From contig JAFUNW010000007.1 in assembly GCA_017472905.1 (NCBI GenBank), positions 1-7,910 on the forward strand: 7,910 nt of DNA, written 5' to 3'. Made by a program: the position numbers and the translations under genes. Shown in pieces: positions 1 to 5,865 of the stretch; position 1 is the stretch's first letter; every line of letters begins with the position of its first letter. The stretch is from Bacteroidaceae bacterium (GTDB taxonomy: Bacteria; Bacteroidota; Bacteroidia; Bacteroidales; Bacteroidaceae). The notes beneath the pieces were generated by a model. That model did not search any database. It saw only the letters and a list, made by a program, of their open reading frames with translations, and was not told where the DNA came from.

Positions 1-349
1 CCTGCATTGAAATTATGCTTTTTCATTTCTTAGTTGTTTTTATATACGTTATACAATATGTTTCAAAAGATGGCGCGAAATTACATAATATTTTCTTTTC
101 AACAAACGAAATCAGTACAAAATGTACGCAAAATAGGATTATTTCTTTTCATCTTACTGTTTTTTTGCACAATTTTACTTTCAATATGTAATTCAAGCCA
201 ATACTATCCGATAAAGTTTTTGAATTCACATAGAGATTAGGACTTATTACAAATAATTCCAACAGAGAAAGTCAAAGAAAACATTAAATATCAGTAACCA
301 ATCCAATAAAAAAACAGCAAAAGAGTTTTTCTCTACAGCATAGGGATTA
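1..349. other. AT-rich intergenic stretch with no supported gene
   Basis: Strongly AT-rich sequence. The only notable open frame (plus strand, 34-240, from a TTG) would encode 68 hydrophobic residues of low complexity with no recognisable family or ribosome binding site, so I do not call it. No tRNA, repeat array or TAnnTTTG-type promoter was seen on either strand. A small inverted repeat (GTACA-AAA-TGTAC, 115-127) is present but unremarkable. Confidence 0.5.
308..334 (-). terminator. Possible weak terminator after the TraX-family gene
   Basis: About 16 bases beyond the TAA, the minus strand has AGAG-AAAAA-CTCT (4-bp stem) followed by TTTGCTG and a run of seven T. The T-run fits an intrinsic terminator but the stem is very short. 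Confidence 0.3.
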
Positions 350-1054
350 TTAACGACAGAACAGATAAAGCAACATCAAATGTAACGGATAGAATGCATA
401 AAAACAGAATTTCCACACCGCACCTCGAATAAATCCTCTTCTTCCATCGTACAAACTGATAGGAATGAATGAAATTCCAGGTATCCAAGCTCCAGGAAGC
501 ATACAACAACCTATAACCGATTTCAACAACAACTGATTGCGCAATGCATAAAGCATCAGGATAAAGGCAAACCCTCGGAAACCATAGTCGGCACGAAAGA
601 AAAAGGTGATACCCAACAGAACCATAAGTCCCATCCCCCGCTTGACAATATTTTCCTTGAAACAGTTGTAACAACAGAGTCCCATGTATCCTAAGAACAG
701 CGTGAAAAATACATTCTGACGAGAATAAAGCCAAGTCCCGCCATGAATCAAATTCCAAGGAATTTCGGACAATAAGGCAAAAAACAACAGGTTACGCCCA
801 TAGCTAAAACGGTTTCGCGTATGGACAAAACCTTCCACTATCAAGAATGCAAAGATGGGGAAAGCCAAGCGTCCGAAAGCTCGCATCAGAAAATAGGGTG
901 TTATATCCCGACTTCCAATCGTGAAAAGTACTTGCTGAAACGCTTCGTTATTTCTGAAGACAAACATCCCCACATGATCTACCAACATGGAAACGACCGC
1001 CAAGAGTTTCAATACGCTACCGGATATTTTGAAACGACTTTGTATAGTTTTCAT
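350..1054 (-). CDS. TraX-family integral membrane protein
   Basis: A complete 234-residue hydrophobic protein, ATG at 1054 to TAA at 350. Family landmarks are DHVG in the first membrane segment (26-29), GRLAFPIFAFLIVEGF (61-76), NVFFTLFLG (114-122), ADYGFRG (155-161) and YPLHL near the end (222-226). About seven hydrophobic segments are visible, roughly at 14-33, 53-78, 88-104, 115-132, 141-170, 178-200 and 215-233. The namesake, TraX of the F plasmid, N-acetylates pilin, but chromosomal relatives are widespread and their substrates are unknown. No conjugation genes are nearby, so a transfer role is not supported; membrane acyl or acetyl transfer is an inference from the family. The gap to the upstream helicase gene is 124 bp. 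I see no clear Bacteroides -7 element (TAnnTTTG) or Shine-Dalgarno sequence there. Confidence 0.92.
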   Translation of the reverse strand: MKTIQSRFKISGSVLKLLAVVSMLVDHVGMFVFRNNEAFQQVLFTIGSRDITPYFLMRAFGRLAFPIFAFLIVEGFVHTRNRFSYGRNLLFFALLSEIPWNLIHGGTWLYSRQNVFFTLFLGYMGLCCYNCFKENIVKRGMGLMVLLGITFFFRADYGFRGFAFILMLYALRNQLLLKSVIGCCMLPGAWIPGISFIPISLYDGRRGFIRGAVWKFCFYAFYPLHLMLLYLFCR

Positions 1055-1178
1055 TTTACAAAATAGTTTAGGATTTCACATACAAAAAACAGGAGTTTCT
1101 TGCGTTTCCTTTTTTCCGCTATTACTCAATTCTTTCCATAATGTAGAAAAAGTAAACCATTCACCATTCAAAAAGGAA

Positions 1179-2513
1179 TCACCGACTTTCCTCAAACAAA
1201 GTCTTCATGCCCTTTATCTTCTCGCCACGCACTTGGCTGAGGGTATGGGCTAGCTTCTTGCGGAGGACAGCCACGAAGACATAATGGTCTTTTACATCGA
1301 TACGGCCTATCTCTTCTTTATTTAATCCTCCCTTCTTCGACAAAAAGCCCACGACATCCCCTTTGCTCAATTTATCCTTTTTACCTTTACCTATATATAT
1401 AGTAGCCCAAACCGGCGGCTTCGGTGCCGGAACATGTTGTGGCAATTCCATTATTTCCGGAGTCTCTTGTACAAACGCAGGAACTGTCTCTTCCGCATGA
1501 AGTACCATGTAGGCATCTCCATCTGCATTCCACCGAGCCGTTCGACCGTTTCGATGAATGTAGCTTTCTTCGTTTGCCGGAAGATGATAATGAATAATGT
1601 TTTCGATATGCGGAATGTCTAATCCACGAGCAGCCAAATCGGTACTGACCATAACCGGAGAACTACCATTGCTGAAACGATATAGTGCACGTTCTCGATC
1701 GATCTGCTCCATACCTCCGTGAAACATGCTGCAAGCGATTCCTTTCGATGAAAGATATTTCCATACCCGTTCGACTGACTCCCGATAGTTGACAAACACA
1801 AGACCGGACTTGTCTCCCAATGTACACAACAGATTATACAAGGTTTCCAATTTATCTTTTACCGGAGAATGTACCACATGCAAACGGATACGATCCGGAA
1901 TCTGCTCTTCTTCCGAAAGAAAATTCAACCGAATAGACTCTTTCTTCATCTGAATAAAATGCGGAATCTCTTCAGCATCTGTTGCTGAGAGTAAGAAGTG
2001 TCTCTGTAAATGGGGCAAACGACTTACTACCGAAGCCATTTCTTCTTGAAAGCCAAGCTCCAAACATTTGTCGAACTCATCGATTACCAAAGTCGTCAGA
2101 GACTTTATATCAATATTCCCTTTCCCCAAATGATCGTTCATACGTCCCGGAGTGGCTATCACCAAAGAGGGATTAACACCTTTTAGAGTGCGATGTTCTT
2201 CCATCGCCGGACGACCACCGTAGCAACTGACAACCCGAAATCCTGTATTCATCGATTTGAAAACCTGCTCTATTTGCAAAGCTAATTCACGCGATGGAAC
2301 CAACACTGCAGCTTGAACACCTGAAACAGTAGGATTAAGTGATAGGAGCAATGGTAACAAATAAGCCAACGTCTTTCCACTTCCGGTCGGAGAAAGCAAT
2401 ATCAAATCTTTTCCATCGCCCCAACTATCCAATGCTGCTTCCTGCATCGGATTCAATTCGGCTATCTGCAATGCACGCAAGGCATTTTTTATCTTATCCG
2501 GTAAAGTATTCAT
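1179..2513 (-). CDS. DEAD-box ATP-dependent RNA helicase, DbpA-like C-terminus
   Basis: A complete 444-residue protein, ATG at 2513 to TGA at 1179. It should unwind or remodel RNA using ATP in the cytoplasm. Motifs in order: Q-motif Gln24 (LNPMQEAAL), Walker A SPTGSGKT (41-48), PSRELALQ (73-80), TPGR (121-124), motif II DEFD (145-148), SAT (176-178), LVFVN (238-242), STDLAARGLDIP (290-301) and HRNGRTAR (320-327). Residues ~366-440 (VWATIYIGKGKKDKLSKGDVVGF onward) resemble the DbpA RNA-binding domain, which in E. coli DbpA recognises 23S rRNA hairpin 92. A role in large-subunit ribosome assembly is therefore a reasonable inference. Motif II has Phe in place of the usual Ala. There is no Shine-Dalgarno match before the start (AATTATTTATTCGAAAAC). 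It lies 57 bp downstream of the GH127 frame on the same strand, with no obvious functional link to it. Confidence 0.95.
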   Translation of the reverse strand: MNTLPDKIKNALRALQIAELNPMQEAALDSWGDGKDLILLSPTGSGKTLAYLLPLLLSLNPTVSGVQAAVLVPSRELALQIEQVFKSMNTGFRVVSCYGGRPAMEEHRTLKGVNPSLVIATPGRMNDHLGKGNIDIKSLTTLVIDEFDKCLELGFQEEMASVVSRLPHLQRHFLLSATDAEEIPHFIQMKKESIRLNFLSEEEQIPDRIRLHVVHSPVKDKLETLYNLLCTLGDKSGLVFVNYRESVERVWKYLSSKGIACSMFHGGMEQIDRERALYRFSNGSSPVMVSTDLAARGLDIPHIENIIHYHLPANEESYIHRNGRTARWNADGDAYMVLHAEETVPAFVQETPEIMELPQHVPAPKPPVWATIYIGKGKKDKLSKGDVVGFLSKKGGLNKEEIGRIDVKDHYVFVAVLRKKLAHTLSQVRGEKIKGMKTLFEESR

Positions 2514-2547
2514 GTTTTCGAATAAATAATTATCTGATTATATCGGC

Positions 2548-2563
2548 GACAGCACAACCTGTC
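2548..2563 (-). terminator. Short weak hairpin between GH127 and the helicase
   Basis: GACAG and CTGTC form a 5-bp stem with a 6-base loop in the 57-bp gap just after the GH127 stop codon. No T-tract follows on the minus strand. It may be chance or a weak 3'-end structure; co-transcription into the helicase gene is possible. Confidence 0.2.
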
Positions 2564-2570
2564 TACCCCA

Positions 2571-4733
2571 TTATTTCACCAAGACTTTCTCGTCTCCCAC
2601 AATATAGAATCCATGAGTAAGATTTTCCGTAGCATTGGAACCGGATACTCCGGAACGAAGTTTGATACCACTCATCGTATATACATCTACCTTTTCTTCG
2701 GTTTTAGATGGAAGAACTGATACATGTACAGTCTCCAGAAATTCGTTTACTGAAGAAGAGAATCCAACGTATTTAATGCAGGATGTTCCGGTCGTAGAGG
2801 TCAATCCGAAAATTGTCTGTCCCATACAAATACTGTATTCACTTCCGACACAATTGTCGGCAATTCCGCTCTGAGTAATGTCCCATGCTATCACCCAATC
2901 TCCGTCAGCTGCTTTTTTCACCGTAGTAGGTGCTACACTGGTTCCTCGATTTATCCCATTAAGCCACCACAGGTAACTCTTACCTGTGGCTGCACTCAAA
3001 TTGCTTCCTTTAACAATCAAATATTTATCCGCACCGGCAACCAGGTAATCACAATATTGATAGTCCAACATCAGACAGACATTGTTATTACCCGTACCGG
3101 ACTTTACCGTAAACGTATTGTTTTCTTCATCATAAGTAAATCGGTCTTTGCTGACCCGACCGGCATCGCCCGTTGTCCAATCCTTCGCACGAAAAACGTA
3201 AGCTTTATCTTGGTAACCATTCACCAAACGAAGATAATAAAGTCCCGGACAATAGGTAGACGAAGAGGCTACAATCTTGAAGACGATGCTCTTCTTGGGA
3301 TTCCCCTCTGCATCCGACATCAATTCTGCAGGAATGGGATATTCCACATGATAGAATCCGTTGCCATCGGCTTTGTGATGGGTTGAAGCAACCGTTACAT
3401 CCCCGATTTTTGTTCCGTCTACATAGATGGTGGCCTTCCGGCCGGCATCAGCTGTAACAAACCGACACATAATGGCAAGGTTTTCCGTCTCTCCATTGGG
3501 ATTGGACAAGGTATATTGAATAAATCCGTTGGCTTGTGCATCGCGATAAAACTCGCCTCGGAACGAACCGGAAGTAGAGGTCGTGCTATACAACGCATCG
3601 TGTCCGGCTTCGCTCTGCTGTTCTCCCGTACCGACAAAGTCAAGGGTGCGGTCCAACAAGGCTTTCTCTTCGGCATCGGCCTTTCCCATATCGCTTTCCT
3701 GATAAACAGACAACGGTTGTTGATACCAATAGCAGGAATAGCGGCTATGATGAATGCCATAGAATGGTTCCAATGTCAGATTCGACCATCCTCCGCTACC
3801 CACTTCGCTTGCGGCATCGATGTTGAAATGCAATTTCGAAAGATCGGTCGGGGTTATACGTTCCAGCAGATTCTCGCGCTCTCCTATTAATAAAGGTGCA
3901 GAGTTCAATCCTTTGGGAGTGGCTCTACTTCCGGGTGCATGGTCCATGCGTCCTTCTCCGGCATATTCGTTCGGTAATGCTTCATACACCAATCCGCTCT
4001 TTTCAGCCTCTTCCGCTGTAGCTGCTGTCGTACGTGCCGCCAGCAAAATGGGGCCGTATTTAAATGCTACGTAACTGTCGTATCCCGGACAGGGTTCATA
4101 GCGCAGTTCCATCGGCAAAGAGAGTTCCACCACATCCCCCACCTTCCATGTGCGTTGAAGATTGACGTATGAGGCCACTCCTTTTTCCACTTCAATAGTT
4201 TGCTTCTCTCCATTCACAGTCACAGCATATCCTTCAGCAACCCATGCCGGATGGCGAAGGGCCAAGGTAAACTCTCCCCCTTTCTCTATCGTCAATTTGG
4301 TGGAGGCTTCATAAGGGAATGCAGTCTCTTGACGCACTGCAAAATGTTCGCTTTGCAAAGAACTGGGGATAAACAGATTCACATAAAGTGTTTGGTTTCC
4401 TTCGTGTGTATAGATAAAATGTCCGTATTTCGAATGGTTCTCCATTCCCGTACCGACACAACACCACATGGCTTGGTTCACTTGCGAATAGATGCGATAG
4501 CTCTGCGGACGCAAGGAGGTGAAGTAGACATATCCGCCGGTCGCAGGGTCTTGGGTGGAAAGGATGTGATTCCACAGGGTGCTTTCATAGAAATCGACAT
4601 ACTTGGCATCGTGCGTCTCATTGAACAACATTTCCGAAAGTTTCAGCATGTTGTTGGAGTTGCAGCTCTCCGGTCCATCGAGGTTGGTCATGTATTCCGC
4701 ACTGCGTTCATGGGCCAAAAAGTGTTCACTCAC
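2571..4733 (-). CDS. C-terminal fragment of the GH127 gene
   Basis: This 720-residue open part begins at an in-frame GTG that encodes the Val of GGNSVSEHF in the intact protein, so it is probably not a genuine start. Family-like sequence continues upstream of it to the TAG (codons 291-338, including HANTQVPKFIGFERIYQ and AAHNFWDDVATHRTVC). It contains the ExC and CC metal/nucleophile motifs and all C-terminal domains, but has no signal peptide. Separate translation would need reinitiation, and I see no ribosome binding site supporting it. Confidence 0.45.
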   Translation of the reverse strand: MSEHFLAHERSAEYMTNLDGPESCNSNNMLKLSEMLFNETHDAKYVDFYESTLWNHILSTQDPATGGYVYFTSLRPQSYRIYSQVNQAMWCCVGTGMENHSKYGHFIYTHEGNQTLYVNLFIPSSLQSEHFAVRQETAFPYEASTKLTIEKGGEFTLALRHPAWVAEGYAVTVNGEKQTIEVEKGVASYVNLQRTWKVGDVVELSLPMELRYEPCPGYDSYVAFKYGPILLAARTTAATAEEAEKSGLVYEALPNEYAGEGRMDHAPGSRATPKGLNSAPLLIGERENLLERITPTDLSKLHFNIDAASEVGSGGWSNLTLEPFYGIHHSRYSCYWYQQPLSVYQESDMGKADAEEKALLDRTLDFVGTGEQQSEAGHDALYSTTSTSGSFRGEFYRDAQANGFIQYTLSNPNGETENLAIMCRFVTADAGRKATIYVDGTKIGDVTVASTHHKADGNGFYHVEYPIPAELMSDAEGNPKKSIVFKIVASSSTYCPGLYYLRLVNGYQDKAYVFRAKDWTTGDAGRVSKDRFTYDEENNTFTVKSGTGNNNVCLMLDYQYCDYLVAGADKYLIVKGSNLSAATGKSYLWWLNGINRGTSVAPTTVKKAADGDWVIAWDITQSGIADNCVGSEYSICMGQTIFGLTSTTGTSCIKYVGFSSSVNEFLETVHVSVLPSKTEEKVDVYTMSGIKLRSGVSGSNATENLTHGFYIVGDEKVLVK

Positions 4734-4877
4734 ACTGTTTCCTCCGATGCAGACGGTTCGGTGGGTTGCTACGTCATCCCAAAAATTATGTGCTGCCGTA
4801 CGGTAATTGGCGTTGCTCTTTTCTTCTTGATAGATACGCTCAAAGCCGATAAACTTGGGAACTTGCGTATTGGCATG

Positions 4878-4880
4878 CTA
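4878..4880 (-). other. In-frame amber codon in GH127 (codon 290)
   Basis: The minus strand reads CTC AAT GGA TAG CAT GCC AAT ACG CAA, giving L-N-G-stop-H-A-N-T-Q. The frame is unchanged on both sides. The family position between G and HANT is usually a variable polar residue, so a single base change from CAG (Gln) or AAG (Lys) would create the stop. It is the only interruption in 1058 codons. Confidence 0.9.
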
Positions 4881-5747
4881 TCCATTGAGAAAAGTGGTGG
4901 AATATTTTCCCTCCGCGCCTTGCATTCCGTTGATTTCATACAAATGGCTGTAACGTTTGGCTGCAGTCAGATACTTCTGCTCGTTAAACAGGCGATAGGC
5001 ATCGACCAAGGTTTCGTTCATGCCTCCATGCTCCCATCCCAGGATGTCTTGCATCTGTGCATCGGTCAGGTTGGAAATCAGATTCACACTCCAATCACAC
5101 AACCCGCGATAGAGTTCTTTGGCCAATTCGCTATCTGCATAAATCCATGCATCGCGCAAACCGGCCAACACCTTGTGGCTGCAATAGAACGGAACCCATC
5201 CTCCGTATTGTTTGAAAGGAGCCAAGTTGCCGGCATAAAGTCCGGTCCATATCTGATTGATGGGTTGTCCGCCAAGGAAGCCTTCCATACCCTGCTGATT
5301 ACCGGCGTAAGCATCCTGGCAATCTTTCAAGACGTTCAGCATGTAGTCCAACCGAGTTTTCAGTTGTTCCCTTACCGCTACATCGTCCGTTGCGGCGTAT
5401 GCCAAAGCCAAAGCGGTCAGATAGTGCCCTCCGACATGTCCTTCCAATGACCAAGAAGAGAGTCCCCAATTGGAGAAAGTGGGATATTTCACCGTCCAAT
5501 TGTAATACTTACTGCCGGATTGATTTGACAAACCGGATTGACGGACAAAGGGAGTCAACAAACGGTCGGTATCGTATTTCAATAACAAATCGATGTTGAT
5601 TTCCATCGCGTTTTTCAACGGGCCATCCAACAAGGAGACCTCTTCCAAATCGAAATGCTCCGGATAGAGTTCGCTTTGTGCCCGGCTGTCGACAGCCCAA
5701 GTCGTCAGTGCCAAAAAGAGGGCTACAGTTTTCCAATGATTTTTCAT
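4878..5747 (-). CDS. N-terminal fragment of the GH127 gene
   Basis: This is the part translated before the TAG: 289 residues with a signal peptide and roughly the first half of the catalytic barrel. It ends at KYSTTFLNG, immediately before the conserved HANTQ segment. Without readthrough the product would be exported but would lack the conserved active-site His, the acid/base Glu and all cysteine/zinc positions, so no activity is expected. It is listed separately because a standard gene caller would report it. Confidence 0.55.
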   Translation of the reverse strand: MKNHWKTVALFLALTTWAVDSRAQSELYPEHFDLEEVSLLDGPLKNAMEINIDLLLKYDTDRLLTPFVRQSGLSNQSGSKYYNWTVKYPTFSNWGLSSWSLEGHVGGHYLTALALAYAATDDVAVREQLKTRLDYMLNVLKDCQDAYAGNQQGMEGFLGGQPINQIWTGLYAGNLAPFKQYGGWVPFYCSHKVLAGLRDAWIYADSELAKELYRGLCDWSVNLISNLTDAQMQDILGWEHGGMNETLVDAYRLFNEQKYLTAAKRYSHLYEINGMQGAEGKYSTTFLNG

Positions 5748-5776
5748 ACTTATCTTATTGTTTTTTTTATTTTTCG

Positions 5777-5791
5777 ACCCGCTTCGCGGGT
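5777..5791 (-). other. Second GC-rich hairpin in the GH127 leader
   Basis: ACCCGC and GCGGGT form a 6-bp stem with a 3-base loop, 7 bases beyond the first hairpin in transcription order. On the minus strand it is followed by an A-rich tract (AAAAATAAAAAAAA) and then by the GH127 start codon at 5747. Read on the plus strand the T-rich tract precedes the stem, so it is not a canonical terminator in either direction. Its GCGGG arm can also pair with the GCCCGC arm of the first hairpin, so two exclusive folds are possible. Confidence 0.4.
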
Positions 5792-5798
5792 AAGGGAA

Positions 5799-5823
5799 AG
5801 AGCGGGCTGTTTATGCCCGCTCT
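5799..5823 (-). terminator. 9-bp perfect hairpin after the FISUMP gene
   Basis: On the minus strand AGAGCGGGC and GCCCGCTCT pair perfectly around a 7-base loop (ATAAACA), starting about 42 bases after the TAA. The following tract is only CTCTTTCCC, so this is a weak intrinsic terminator at best; mRNA 3'-end stabilisation is an alternative. The stem itself is directly visible, while the terminator role is inferred. Confidence 0.55.
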
Positions 5824-5865
5824 AAAATAAATTAAATAATTAAATGAATCGAATACGCTTCGCTT

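Larger units (their letters stand above)
2571..5747 (-). pseudogene. GH127 beta-L-arabinofuranosidase-type gene, interrupted by in-frame TAG
   Basis: One frame of 1058 codons runs from ATG at 5747 to TAA at 2571 and is broken only by TAG at codon 290. Residues 1-23 form a signal peptide (KTVALFLALTTWAVDSRA, cleavage likely before Q24), so the product would be exported. The alpha/alpha-barrel part carries LEGHVGGHYLTALALAYA (101-118), VPFYCSHKVLAGLRDAW (185-201) and GGMNETLVDAY (241-251). After the stop come HANTQVPKFIGF (291-302), GGNSVSEHF, PESC (Glu360, Cys362) and WCCVGTG (Cys429, Cys430). By comparison with Bifidobacterium HypBA1, these include the zinc ligands and cysteine nucleophile, with Glu341 the likely acid/base. 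The family releases L-arabinofuranose from plant glycans or glycoproteins; the exact substrate is unknown. A DUF4986/DUF6805-like part (~669-843), an unassigned domain (~848-1003) and a sorting-tail-like end (~1018-1058) follow. The full length far exceeds HypBA1 (658 residues, from memory). The start has only an A-rich leader and no Shine-Dalgarno match. Confidence 0.88.

Noticed and set aside
34..240. Small hydrophobic plus-strand open frame near the left edge
   Set aside because: TTG start, no ribosome binding site, low-complexity AT-rich composition and no recognisable family.
333..758. Minus-strand open frame of 141 codons overlapping the TraX-family gene
   Set aside because: Out-of-frame shadow; the TraX frame carries the family motifs.
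350..1054. TraX-family gene as evidence of a conjugative element
   Set aside because: No other transfer, relaxase or integrase genes are present, and chromosomal TraX-family proteins are common.
4200..5450. Long plus-strand open frame (416 codons) antisense to GH127
   Set aside because: It lies entirely opposite the strongly family-like GH127 frame, its translation has no recognisable motifs, and it spans the interrupted site only because the opposite strand has low stop density there.
2571..5747. Two separate GH127 genes
   Set aside because: The two open parts share one reading frame, and the 48 codons between the TAG and the GTG are clearly GH127 sequence, so this is one interrupted gene.
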